A DNA stretch of 64,000 nt from Guyparkeria hydrothermalis (GTDB lineage Bacteria; Pseudomonadota; Gammaproteobacteria; Halothiobacillales; Halothiobacillaceae). The DNA lies in contig NZ_JAJSED010000001.1 in the NCBI RefSeq assembly GCF_023555385.1, forward strand, positions 1,178,001 through 1,242,000, given 5' to 3'. Within the stretch, counting starts at the first letter, position 1. The number at the start of each line of letters is the position of its first letter. The notes under the pieces were generated by a model. It did no database searches. It was not told the origin of the DNA and saw nothing but the letters and a program-made list of their open reading frames with translations. Shown one piece after another: positions 9,014 to 16,356 of this stretch. A program made the translations under genes and the position numbers.

Positions 9014-9814
9014 TTAGCGCAGGCGGAAGGTCAGCGGCACGATCACGTCACCCGCGACGGGGCGCCCTCCCTTTGTGGCCGGATCGAAGCGCCACTGTTC
9101 GATGACCGCCATCGCCGCCCGGTCGAGCCGTTCGTGACCGCTGGAACGCTCGATCGACCAGTCCACCGGTCGTCCGTCGGGGCCGACCTGCACCCGGATG
9201 CGTACCGTCCCCTCCTGCCGCAACCGTAGCGACGCGCGCGGATAGGTCGGCGGCGGGTTGTCGAGATACCCCGCGGAGAAACTCGGCGGCGAAACGGGCT
9301 CCGGCTCCGGCCGAGCCGGCTCGGTCGGTGACGCCCCATCACTGGCCGACGGAGCACTCGCCTCAGCGGGCGCCCCAGTCCCGACTTCCTGGCGGGCTGG
9401 CTCAGGATCCGATTTCGGCTCTGGCTTCGGCTCCGGCTTGGGTTCTGGTTCGGGCTTCGGTTCCGGTTCGGGCTTGGACTCCGGTTCGGGCTTGGACTCC
9501 GGTTCAGGCTTGGACTCCGGTTCAGGCTTCGGTTCGAGCTTGGGCTCCATGCTGGCCGCCGGAGAGGATTTCGCCGCCAGTGGCGTGGACGGCATAGCCT
9601 GCGCAGCGGAAGCCGAGGGCCGGGAGACGGTGTCAGGCGATTGATTCGCCTCGGCCCGGGCCAGATCGATCCACTGGACGTGAGGAGCATTCTCGGCTGC
9701 GGACGAATCGGGCGTCTGTGCCGGCTGATCGAGCACAAACCAGGCGAGAGCCGCGTGCAACAAGGCACTGACCGTCACCCCGATCACGACCAACCGAGTT
9801 GTTTGTCTTGGCAT
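9014..9814 (-). CDS. tonB: Energy-transducing protein TonB
   Basis: A 266-residue TonB. One N-terminal membrane anchor (TRLVVIGVTVSALLHAALAW, with the usual SxxxH-type polar face) is followed by a periplasm-spanning segment of Lys-Pro-Glu-Pro repeats (about residues 89-140) and a C-terminal TonB domain beginning YLDNPPPTYPRASLRLRQEG and ending PLTFRLR. It links the ExbB-ExbD motor to outer-membrane receptors. The ATG at 9814 gives a normal anchor; a longer in-frame start would add an unlikely leader. It is on the same strand as, and upstream of, exbB but separated by a Fur-like box, so it probably has its own promoter, with another weaker Fur-like box at 9913-9931. Confidence 0.93.
   Translation of the reverse strand: MPRQTTRLVVIGVTVSALLHAALAWFVLDQPAQTPDSSAAENAPHVQWIDLARAEANQSPDTVSRPSASAAQAMPSTPLAAKSSPAASMEPKLEPKPEPESKPEPESKPEPESKPEPEPKPEPEPKPEPKPEPKSDPEPARQEVGTGAPAEASAPSASDGASPTEPARPEPEPVSPPSFSAGYLDNPPPTYPRASLRLRQEGTVRIRVQVGPDGRPVDWSIERSSGHERLDRAAMAVIEQWRFDPATKGGRPVAGDVIVPLTFRLR
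9411..9550 (-). repeat. In-gene repeats coding for the TonB Pro/Glu/Lys linker
   Basis: Degenerate tandem 12-18-bp units (plus-strand core GGCTTGGACTCCGGTTC, repeated about four times with small changes) encode KPEPES/KPEPEP blocks. Low-complexity repeats of this kind are normal in TonB linkers and prone to length change by slippage. This is not a CRISPR array: there are no spacers. Confidence 0.85.
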
Positions 9815-9912
9815 GGCTGAAGAACACCGGATTACGACGAGCGCGGCCGATTCGATCGTGGCCGATCGAACCCAGCGGGCCGCCACGGTAATCCAAACGA
9901 ATCACGGGCGCA

Positions 9913-9931
9913 AATAGCAATGATTCGCAGT
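9913..9931 (-). promoter_or_regulatory. Weaker Fur-like box upstream of tonB
   Basis: AATAGCAATGATTCGCAGT matches the idealised Fur-like palindrome at about 12 of 19 positions, better in the right half (ATTCGCAGT, 7 of 9). It lies 99 nt upstream of the tonB ATG. Location and pattern suggest iron control, but the match alone would not be significant. Confidence 0.4.
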
Positions 9932-10009
9932 TCTATTGAAGCCGGCATCAATCAGTCGCGGCGCCTACCGCCTGGCCACGATCACCCCGCAACGAGAACC
10001 GGTGGGTGC

Positions 10010-10597
10010 CTACCGCAGGCCGGGCCGGTTACTCATCTGCTGGCATTCCTCGGCCCCCATGTCGCGGGCACAGCGCTCGGCGAGGTCAACATTGCGTTCG
10101 AGGTAGTGGTTGTAGAACCCGGGCGCGGTGCCGGTGATCTCGCCGATCCGCTGGCCGTTCGGTGCAAAGAACAGGACGTAAGGCACGCCTCGCACGTCTA
10201 GGCGGTCGGCGAAGGCCTCCGGTTGCTGGGTGGTACCGTCGACACCGGTGAATGTCTGGTCGCCGTCGATCTGCACCCGGCGGATGATCAATCGCCCCTG
10301 GTACTTGGGGCTCAGCCGCATCGGGATGATGAACTCGTCGTCGATCTTCTGGCAGTAGCCACAGTAGCTGGCATGGAAGAACACCATCATCGGCTTGTCG
10401 TGTTCCTGCATCCAGGCCAGGTCCGCCGGCAGATCGTTGAGGTGATCGACGAATGCGACCTCGTCGGTATAGGGGTCGGAATCACCCGCCTGCGCCAGCC
10501 CGACCAGCGGCAGGAACAGGGTCAGCGCGACCAACCGCGCCAGCCCCCTGCCCTGCCGTTTGATGCCGTTCCCGCGACTTGCTGCCTGTCCCTTCAT
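10010..10597 (-). CDS. Exported thioredoxin-fold protein (SoxW-like)
   Basis: A 195-residue protein with a signal peptide (basic N-terminus, ARLVALTLFLPLVGLAQA) and a thioredoxin-like domain containing ASYCGYCQK, a CxxC active site, and the cis-proline region VRGVPYVLFF. It resembles SoxW/DsbC-type periplasmic thiol-disulfide proteins, which keep partner cysteines or haem-binding cysteines reduced. The ATG at 10597 follows GGGAGAGAG at a normal distance, which decides the start. Two extra cysteines (AERCARDMGAEECQQ) near the end could form a structural disulfide. No partner gene is adjacent, so the redox substrate is unknown; c-type cytochrome genes elsewhere in the window are possible beneficiaries. 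Confidence 0.75.
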   Translation of the reverse strand: MKGQAASRGNGIKRQGRGLARLVALTLFLPLVGLAQAGDSDPYTDEVAFVDHLNDLPADLAWMQEHDKPMMVFFHASYCGYCQKIDDEFIIPMRLSPKYQGRLIIRRVQIDGDQTFTGVDGTTQQPEAFADRLDVRGVPYVLFFAPNGQRIGEITGTAPGFYNHYLERNVDLAERCARDMGAEECQQMSNRPGLR

Positions 10598-10703
10598 CGA
10601 TGCTCTCTCCCTGTCACGTCCGCCGGACACGCCGGCATGATTCGTAGTCCGGCGATAGTCGCACGTTTTGTGACCGGCACTCCATCACACCGCTCGTCAA
10701 CAC

Positions 10704-10732
10704 AAAAAAATCCCCCTTTGCCACAAGGGGGA
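10704..10732 (-). terminator. Intrinsic terminator after the OB-fold protein gene
   Basis: Reading the minus strand: TCCCCCTT, 6-nt loop, AAGGGGGA (8-bp stem, 10711-10732) followed by TTTTTTT (10710-10704). It starts 31 nt after the stop codon at 10763. Confidence 0.88.
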
Positions 10733-10762
10733 TGAAAGCAAGGGATCGTTTCGGAATAGCGC

Positions 10763-11404
10763 TTAGTAATAACCTTGGGCGAAGGTGACGACCGAGTCGG
10801 CCTTCAACTCCATGCTCTCCAGGAAGTCGTTTTCCATGTAGCCGTTGACGGCAACGAGATCACCCTTGTCGATCTGCTGGAAACCCTGATCATCCAGCAC
10901 GTCGTAGTTCAACTCGGTGGTATCCACGGTGATCTGTCGGGCGCCCGAATCGATGGTGAACTCCTTCTCGCCCGGCGAGACAGATGTCACCTTGCCGGTG
11001 ACGTCCATCCCGGAGTCGACGTTGAACACCAGCGTCGGGATAACCGAAACGTCTTCCCCGTCGCCTGGCTCGGCAGTGAAGTAGGTGCCGAGATTCTCGA
11101 CGTACAGGCTGCTGGCCTCGATCGTCCGGGCCTCGCTGAAGTCGTCGTCGATGCGGCCGTATACCGTCACTTCATCACCTTCGATCAGGCCGCGGGCCTC
11201 CTTCTCGACCCACTCCCAATCGTCGACCTCGACCGTGATCAGGCCCTGGCCGTAATCCATCACGAACGAACTCGGCGTGGTCTCGACCGCCGTGCCCGAC
11301 AACACCAGGGCGGACTGATCCGGCAGCCCGGACGGACTCTCGGCAGCCAGACTGCCGCTGGCAAAGGACAGCATCAGCGCGGTGGTAATCAGATTGCGTT
11401 TCAT
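10763..11404 (-). CDS. Exported tandem OB-fold (BOF/DUF5666-like) protein
   Basis: A 213-residue periplasmic protein of unconfirmed function. Signal peptide MKRNLITTALMLSFASGSLAA, then two related beta-rich units. The first includes VLSGTAVETTPSSFVMDYG and GDEVTVYGRIDDDF; the second includes GMDVTGKVTSVSPGEKEFTI and GDLVAVNGYMENDF. Each unit opens with a G-x-V strand and closes with a GD-x-V-x-V-x-G turn, as in bacterial OB-fold (BOF, DUF5666) proteins. Very acidic overall. The start at 11404 is firm: AAGGAGG lies 6 nt upstream. A TTGACA at 11520-11515 may be its -35, but the matching -10 is weak. The repeat points to internal duplication; ligand unknown. Confidence 0.65.
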   Translation of the reverse strand: MKRNLITTALMLSFASGSLAAESPSGLPDQSALVLSGTAVETTPSSFVMDYGQGLITVEVDDWEWVEKEARGLIEGDEVTVYGRIDDDFSEARTIEASSLYVENLGTYFTAEPGDGEDVSVIPTLVFNVDSGMDVTGKVTSVSPGEKEFTIDSGARQITVDTTELNYDVLDDQGFQQIDKGDLVAVNGYMENDFLESMELKADSVVTFAQGYY

Positions 11405-11599
11405 GTGCGCCTCCTTCCCTAACCAGGGATATCGGCAAATGGGATGGAGCACTTCCTCGTCTCCCGACAAGTCGTGCCCCAACTGCCACTGACGCTAGAA
11501 AACCGACGCGTATGTGTCAAAGAAACAACAAGTTACGATCGATCACCGTTTGACGGCACACGCCTTTGCCTGCCGGTAGCACGACCGACAGACGGCCCC

Positions 11600-12463
11600 C
11601 TAGTCCCAGCGAGCGTCCTCGACCACCTCGGGGTTGAGCAACCGGATCTGCTGGATCGATGGATCGGGATGCTCGCGTTCGGGCTCGATCTGCATCAGCC
11701 GCAGGAAGTACGGCACCATCGCGCGGCGCACCGGGTACACGACCCGCCCGTCGCTCATGCCGTAATCCGCGGCGATCACCGCTTGCTGCGTCGCCGGCAG
11801 ATCCGGATGCACTCCGACGGCCAGATCGACCTCCTCGAACCAGTCGCGATCGCCGTCGCGCGACTCGCCGGCCAGCTCCGGCAACGACTCGGCCCGCTTG
11901 ATACGGGCGAGCACGAAATCGCGGTATTCGTCATGCGCGTGGCTGTAGGCACGGACGTGCCAGCGGAACCCGCTGTAGACGAGCGTGTGCGGCGAGAGCA
12001 CCACGCGCCGGGGCTCCGGGCGCCGCATCGACTGATAATCGACCTCCACCCGATGGCCATTGCTCGCCGCGGCGCTGACCGAACGGAACACCGCCAGGTC
12101 CAGCTCGCGCTCCATGGGGCGGAGAATCTCGACACTGGGCCCGAGTGCCGCCAGTGCCAGTACCGGGCTGTCCTCTCCCGGCAGCGCGGCCAGCACGTCC
12201 AGCATTTCCGAGGTCCGCCCGGACAACAACACCGGAGCGAATGCCGAAGAAGCCTCGTACCGTTTCTGCGATCGGTCGTAGATGAGGTTCTCGGGGGCCA
12301 GCGACTGGTAGACGGCGAAATCCTTGGAGGCCTGGGCCCGACTGATGCCGAAGCTCTCGGTCAGGGCCTGGGTGCGCACCCAGCCATTGAGGAGCAAGGT
12401 GCATTCGAGCAGCTTGAGCCGCTGGCGCAGATCCCACTTGAGGGTGTCGACGGAAGGTTCCAT
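11600..12463 (-). CDS. WYL-domain transcriptional regulator
   Basis: A 287-residue regulator. Residues about 10-65 form a winged helix-turn-helix (LLNGWVRTQALTESFGISRAQASKDF). A WYL domain follows (GHRVEVDYQSM, then RRVVLSPHTLVYSGFRWHVRAYS and FVLARIKRAE). The C-terminal extension resembles that of BrxR/CapW-type regulators, which act as homodimers on palindromic operators and often control defence or stress genes. It diverges from a small gene at 12590, and inverted repeats in the 126-bp space between them are plausible operators for both. No ribosome binding site precedes the ATG at 12463, so the mRNA may be nearly leaderless. No recognisable defence genes are adjacent. Confidence 0.85.
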   Translation of the reverse strand: MEPSVDTLKWDLRQRLKLLECTLLLNGWVRTQALTESFGISRAQASKDFAVYQSLAPENLIYDRSQKRYEASSAFAPVLLSGRTSEMLDVLAALPGEDSPVLALAALGPSVEILRPMERELDLAVFRSVSAAASNGHRVEVDYQSMRRPEPRRVVLSPHTLVYSGFRWHVRAYSHAHDEYRDFVLARIKRAESLPELAGESRDGDRDWFEEVDLAVGVHPDLPATQQAVIAADYGMSDGRVVYPVRRAMVPYFLRLMQIEPEREHPDPSIQQIRLLNPEVVEDARWD

Positions 12464-12490
12464 GCGGTCATTTTGCGGCAGGCGAATCGT

Positions 12491-12523
12491 GTGTCAATAA
12501 AAACGACACGATTTTGTTGACAC
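12491..12523. promoter_or_regulatory. Symmetric inverted repeat with back-to-back -35 elements
   Basis: GTGTCAA (12491-12497) and TTGACAC (12517-12523) are perfect inverted copies; nested inside them are TCGTGT (12488-12493) and ACACGA (12506-12511). The right arm supplies a perfect TTGACA -35 for the rightward gene; the left arm supplies TTGACA on the minus strand pointing at the WYL gene. One dimer or tetramer bound here could control both directions. Likely ligand: the WYL regulator itself (inference). Confidence 0.6.
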
Positions 12524-12545
12524 GCCCATATTGTATGCATACTAT
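12517..12545 (+). promoter_or_regulatory. Promoter of the small gene at 12590
   Basis: Perfect -35 TTGACA (12517-12522), 17-bp spacer, -10 TACTAT (12540-12545). The spacer and -10 overlap the 10-bp perfect palindrome GTATGCATAC (12533-12542), a possible second operator. Confidence 0.65.
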
Positions 12546-12552
12546 CTGGACA

Positions 12553-12569
12553 TGCCTATTTTGTAGGCA
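12553..12569 (+). promoter_or_regulatory. Inverted repeat in the 5' leader of the small gene
   Basis: TGCCTA (12553-12558) and TAGGCA (12564-12569) are perfect inverted copies 5 bp apart, just downstream of the -10. It could be a third protein-binding site or a small mRNA hairpin close to the ribosome binding site AGAGGAG. Confidence 0.4.
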
Positions 12570-12589
12570 GTCAACAGAGGAGCACAGTC

Positions 12590-12895
12590 ATGCATACCTA
12601 CCGCGACGAAGTGATCGATTTCTGGGCCAACATCTTTCGGGCCTGCCGCCTCTCGACGGCCGGGCTGGATCTCGAGACCTTTCTCGAGGATCCCCAGCAG
12701 CATCTCGATCAGCTCGGCTTGTCCGATGCCGTCGAGATGCTCGCCGGCGGTCACCTGCCGCTACTGCCCGAGCAGGCCGCGGTACGGCGCGAGATCGATG
12801 CCCGCTATCCCCTGCCCGAGGCACCGGCAACGCCGGCGCCGGCGGCACGCCGCCTGATTGCTCCGTTGCCGACGCTGGTCGCCCAACCGATCTGA
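12590..12895 (+). CDS. Small acidic protein divergent from the WYL regulator, function unknown
   Basis: I do not recognise this 101-residue protein. The ATG at 12590 follows AGAGGAG at 8 nt, and a near-consensus promoter lies upstream, so expression is convincing. Residues 1-70 look mainly helical and acidic (YRDEVIDFWANIF, LDLETFLEDPQQHLDQLGL, EMLAGGHLPLL); the last 30 are rich in Ala and Pro and probably unstructured. There is no signal peptide, membrane helix or metal motif; one cysteine (residue 19). Its only apparent partner is the divergent WYL regulator, suggesting a regulator-effector pair. The possible operators overlapping its promoter imply tight repression under normal conditions. 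Confidence 0.75.
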   Translation: MHTYRDEVIDFWANIFRACRLSTAGLDLETFLEDPQQHLDQLGLSDAVEMLAGGHLPLLPEQAAVRREIDARYPLPEAPATPAPAARRLIAPLPTLVAQPI

Positions 12896-12996
12896 GCCTG
12901 CCGCAATACCGACCAGAACGCTCCCCCGGCGCCAACACGCCGGGGGAGCTCGCGTATGATGGAACCGATCGGCCCGCACGGTTTCTCAAGGACGCT

Positions 12997-14727
12997 ATGG
13001 ACGCGACCAATTCCTTCATTCTGCTCGGTGCCCTGCTGCTGTTCACCAGCATTCTCGCCGGCATGGCCTCGTCGCGTTTCGGCTTCCCGCTGCTGCTGAT
13101 CTTCCTTGGCGTGGGCATGCTCGCCGGCCAGGACGGCATCGGCGGCGTGGTTTTCGACGATTTCCAGACCGCCTTCCTGATCGGCAACATCGCGCTGGCC
13201 ATCATCCTGCTCGACGGCGGCCTGCGCACCCACATCCGCACCTTCCGGGTCGCCCTGAAGCCCGCACTGTCTCTCGCCACCGTCGGTGTAATGATCACGG
13301 CCGGCGCCATGGGGGCACTGGCCGCCTGGCTGATGGGCTTCGGCTGGCACTACGGGCTGCTGATGGGGGCGATCATCGGCTCAACCGACGCCGCGGCGGT
13401 GTTCTCACTGTTGAAGGGCAGCGGCACACGGCTCAACGAGCGGGTCGGCTCGACGCTTGAGATCGAGTCGGGCATCAACGACCCGATGGCGATATTCCTC
13501 ACCATCACGCTGCTGGAGGTCATCTCGACCGACCAGTCCCTGTTCGATCCCTGGACCGGGCTGTTCCTGATCCAGCAGTTCGGCATCGGCGCGGTGCTCG
13601 GCGTCGCCTTCGGTTTCATACTGCGCGAGACGCTGCGGCGCATCGAACTGGCCGAGGGCCTCTATGCCCTGCTGATCGCTTCCGGGGGCCTGCTCTCCTT
13701 CGCGCTGATCAACGAGCTCGGCGGCAGCGGCTTTCTCGGCGTCTATCTCACTGGCTTGGTGATCGGCACGGCAAAGAACCGGGGCACCTTCCACGTCCTG
13801 CGCATCATGGACGGGCTAGCGTGGCTCGCGCAGGCCGGCATGTTCCTCATCCTCGGTCTGCTGGTCACACCCACGGCGGTGCTCGACCAGATCGTGCCGG
13901 CCCTGATCCTTGCCTTCGCCCTGCTGCTGGTCGCCCGGCCGCTCGCGGTGACCATCGGTCTGTGGCCCTTCCACTTCAACTGGCGAGAGACGGCCTTCAT
14001 CGCCTGGGTCGGACTGCGCGGGGCGGTGCCGATCGTGCTGGCCCTGTTCCCGATGATCTACGGCATCGACGAGGCCGACCGCTTCTTCGAGGTGGCCTAC
14101 GTGGTCGTGATCACCTCGCTCCTGATCCAGGGCAGCACCGTGCCGCTTGCTGCCCGCCTGCTCAAGGTCGAGGTGCCGCCGCTGGCAGAACCCCGCCAGC
14201 GGGCGGATCTCAACCTGCCGATCGAACCCAGGCTGGAGATGGTGCAGTTCGTCGTGGGCGAACACACCGATGCCGACGGCGTCGGGCTCGACCGTCTGCC
14301 GTTCGGCGAGTCGGTGACGGTGGCGGGGGTGGTCCGCAACCTCGGGCTGCGCACGCCCGAACGCGGCTTTCGTTTCCGGGCTGGCGACATCGTGCTGACC
14401 ATCATCCCCGAGGACATGATCAACGACCTCAACCGCTTCTTCACCGGCGAACGCAGGAAAAAGCCGGCGCTCGCCGAGCAGACCTTCTTCGGCGCCTTCT
14501 CCCTGCGCGGCGGCGCCCGCGTGAGCGATCTCGCCCAGGTCTACGGCATCGACCCGCCGGCAGAGCTGCGCGAGACAACGCTCGACGAAGCGATCAAAGC
14601 CCTACTGCGCAATCCGCCGGTAGTGGGCGATGCCGTGCTGCTCGACCGGGTCGAGTTGACCGTGCGCGAGATGGAAGGATCGACCATCACCCAGGTGGGC
14701 CTGAAGTTCCGTGAGACCAGCGGGTAG
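12997..14727 (+). CDS. nhaP2: Potassium/proton antiporter NhaP2/CvrA type
   Basis: At 576 residues this equals the usual length of CvrA/NhaP2 (about 578). The first 390 residues are a CPA1 Na+/H+ exchanger domain with about 12 helices and the acidic transport motif ESGINDPMAIFL; GSTDAAAVFSLL and WVGLRGAVPIVLALFP are further family signatures. Next comes an RCK_C (TrkA-C) segment (about 425-485, VVGEHTDADGVGLDRLPFGESV) and a CorC/HlyC-like C-terminal domain. The family exports K+ (or Na+) in exchange for protons and is regulated through its cytoplasmic tail. A TATGAT (12955-12960) is a likely -10; just before it a 12-bp GC-rich stem (12920-12949) without a T-run may end the upstream transcript. 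The 3' end overlaps the convergent glycosylase gene by 41 nt. Confidence 0.92.
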   Translation: MDATNSFILLGALLLFTSILAGMASSRFGFPLLLIFLGVGMLAGQDGIGGVVFDDFQTAFLIGNIALAIILLDGGLRTHIRTFRVALKPALSLATVGVMITAGAMGALAAWLMGFGWHYGLLMGAIIGSTDAAAVFSLLKGSGTRLNERVGSTLEIESGINDPMAIFLTITLLEVISTDQSLFDPWTGLFLIQQFGIGAVLGVAFGFILRETLRRIELAEGLYALLIASGGLLSFALINELGGSGFLGVYLTGLVIGTAKNRGTFHVLRIMDGLAWLAQAGMFLILGLLVTPTAVLDQIVPALILAFALLLVARPLAVTIGLWPFHFNWRETAFIAWVGLRGAVPIVLALFPMIYGIDEADRFFEVAYVVVITSLLIQGSTVPLAARLLKVEVPPLAEPRQRADLNLPIEPRLEMVQFVVGEHTDADGVGLDRLPFGESVTVAGVVRNLGLRTPERGFRFRAGDIVLTIIPEDMINDLNRFFTGERRKKPALAEQTFFGAFSLRGGARVSDLAQVYGIDPPAELRETTLDEAIKALLRNPPVVGDAVLLDRVELTVREMEGSTITQVGLKFRETSG

Positions 14728-15328
14728 CCCACGACGTCTCGAGCAGGGACGCCACCCGCGCCCGCAGGGCGGGAACCACCTCGGCCTCGAACCATGGGTT
14801 GTTGCGCAACCAGCGATTGTTGCGCGGACTGGGGTGCGGTAGCGGGAACTGCGTTGGCGCAAGGCGGCGCCAGTCGGCCACCAGGTCGGTGACGCGCTGT
14901 CCGCGCTTCAGCCCGAGGTGCCAACCCAGCGCATAGCGGCCGATCACCACGGTGGTCTCGACCCGCGGCATGGCTTCCAGTAGCGGTCGACGCCAGGTCG
15001 GGGCGCATTCCGGTCGTGGTGGCAGATCCCCTCCCCGCCCCGTACCCGGATAGCAGAACCCCATCGGCACGATGGCGATCGACGGGTGGTGGTAGAAGGT
15101 TTCGCGATCGATGCCGAGCCAGTCGCGCAACCGGTCGCCGCTGGGGTCGTTGAACGGCAAGCCGGTCTCGTGGACCCGTCGCCCCGGCGCCTGGGCGGCG
15201 ATCAGCAGACGCGCTTCGGGACGGGCGATGAACACCGGCCGGGGGCCGAGCGGCAGCTCGGCCTCGCACAGCCGGCAGGCCCGGATCTCGGCCTCGAGCG
15301 CGTTGAGTTCCAGCGGCTCAGCCGACAT
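14687..15328 (-). CDS. Uracil-DNA glycosylase superfamily protein
   Basis: A 213-residue UDG-fold protein. It has IAAQAPGRRVHETGLPFND (motif A region, with the water-activating loop), the DWLG segment, and the C-terminal HPSPRNNRWLRNNPWF (motif B, HPS). A cysteine pair near the N-terminus (RACRLCEAE) resembles the Fe-S ligand region of family 4/5 enzymes, but the second pair of cysteines is not obvious (one at GFCYPG, one at PECAPT), so cluster binding is uncertain. These enzymes remove uracil or other deaminated bases. Its last 41 nt overlap the end of the antiporter gene on the other strand, and its start overlaps the deacetylase-like gene end by 11 nt. Confidence 0.8.
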   Translation of the reverse strand: MSAEPLELNALEAEIRACRLCEAELPLGPRPVFIARPEARLLIAAQAPGRRVHETGLPFNDPSGDRLRDWLGIDRETFYHHPSIAIVPMGFCYPGTGRGGDLPPRPECAPTWRRPLLEAMPRVETTVVIGRYALGWHLGLKRGQRVTDLVADWRRLAPTQFPLPHPSPRNNRWLRNNPWFEAEVVPALRARVASLLETSWATRWSHGTSGPPG

Positions 15329-16247
15329 CCAGTGCGGTCAGGTGCGCGAGCACGGAATCCTCGAGCGCCTGGAGGTCGTAGCCCCCTTCCAGCAGGGAAA
15401 CCACCGGCAGATCGTCGCCGCCTGCCGCGGCGATCACCTCGCGCGTGATCCAGGCGAAATCCTCCTCCAGGAGCAGCAGTCCACCGAGGAGGTCCTGCTT
15501 GTGCGCATCGAAGCCCGCGGAGAACAGCAGCAGCTGCGGTTGGAACTCGGCCAGCGTGTCGAACCAGACCGAGTCACGGATCGCCCGACGGAAGCCCTCG
15601 CCGTCGGTGAGGTTCTCCAGCGGCACCGGCAGGCAGTTGTCCGCGAGCGGCGGGATGCCCGAATAGGGGTAGTACGGGTGCTGGAAACACGAGAACAAGC
15701 GCACCGGCGCGCTGTTGGCGACGATCTGCTCGGTGCCGTCACCGTGATGCACGTCGAAATCGACGATCGCCACCCGTTCGAGGCCGTGATGACGAATGGC
15801 GTGGTAGGCGGCGATCGCCACGTTGTTAAACACGCAGAACCCCGCCGGCTGGCACGGGGCGGCGTGGTGGCCCGGCGGGCGCGTGGCGAGAAAGGCACGG
15901 CGATCCGGTCCCGCCAGCACCCGATCGACCGCGTCCATGGCCCCGCCGACCACCCGCCGGCTGGCATCGAGGGTGTACTCGTTGAGCGAGGTGTCGCCGT
16001 CGACGCGCAGCACGCCGAAGTCCTTGGGCGCCTGGGTGAAGATGGCATCGACGTAGCGCGGGTCGTGCGCCAGTTCGTAGTCGGCCTTGTCGGCCAGTGG
16101 CGGCTCGAGGCGCTGGTAACGGTCGGCCGGGAACCGGTCGATGGCGGCCATCACCGCATCCAGGCGCTCGGGGCGCTCGGGGTGCGGCAGCATCACGTCG
16201 TTCTCGTTCTCGTGCTTCCAGCAGACCGGATGGCTGTAGATCAACAT
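15318..16247 (-). CDS. Histone deacetylase family hydrolase (AcuC/acetylpolyamine amidohydrolase-like)
   Basis: A 309-residue arginase-fold Zn hydrolase. The catalytic motifs are present: TRPPGHHA (active-site His pair), DFDVHHGDGT (Zn-binding Asp and His), SAGFDAHKQD (second Zn Asp) and LEGGYD. Bacterial members remove acetyl groups from polyamines, small amides or proteins such as acetyl-CoA synthetase. The start ATG at 16247 follows GAGGAA. It is transcribed with the UDG-like gene (11-nt overlap). No acetyl-CoA synthetase or polyamine gene is near, so the substrate is unknown. Confidence 0.88.
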   Translation of the reverse strand: MLIYSHPVCWKHENENDVMLPHPERPERLDAVMAAIDRFPADRYQRLEPPLADKADYELAHDPRYVDAIFTQAPKDFGVLRVDGDTSLNEYTLDASRRVVGGAMDAVDRVLAGPDRRAFLATRPPGHHAAPCQPAGFCVFNNVAIAAYHAIRHHGLERVAIVDFDVHHGDGTEQIVANSAPVRLFSCFQHPYYPYSGIPPLADNCLPVPLENLTDGEGFRRAIRDSVWFDTLAEFQPQLLLFSAGFDAHKQDLLGGLLLLEEDFAWITREVIAAAGGDDLPVVSLLEGGYDLQALEDSVLAHLTALDVG

Positions 16248-16356
16248 GGCGGCATTCCTCGGCTCGGGATATCGCTCAAATCAAGCATGCGCCCCCGGGT
16301 TTGTAAACCGGAAAAGGCTGGCCAACCCAGTCAACGCAAAGCCCGCCACAAGCGAC

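Noticed and set aside
9411-9550. Repeats that might suggest a CRISPR or minisatellite
   Set aside because: They are in frame and code for the Pro-Glu-Lys linker of TonB; no spacers.
16280-16310. Terminator between the Usp and deacetylase-like genes
   Set aside because: GGTTT/AAACC would leave only a 2-nt loop and no T-run follows.
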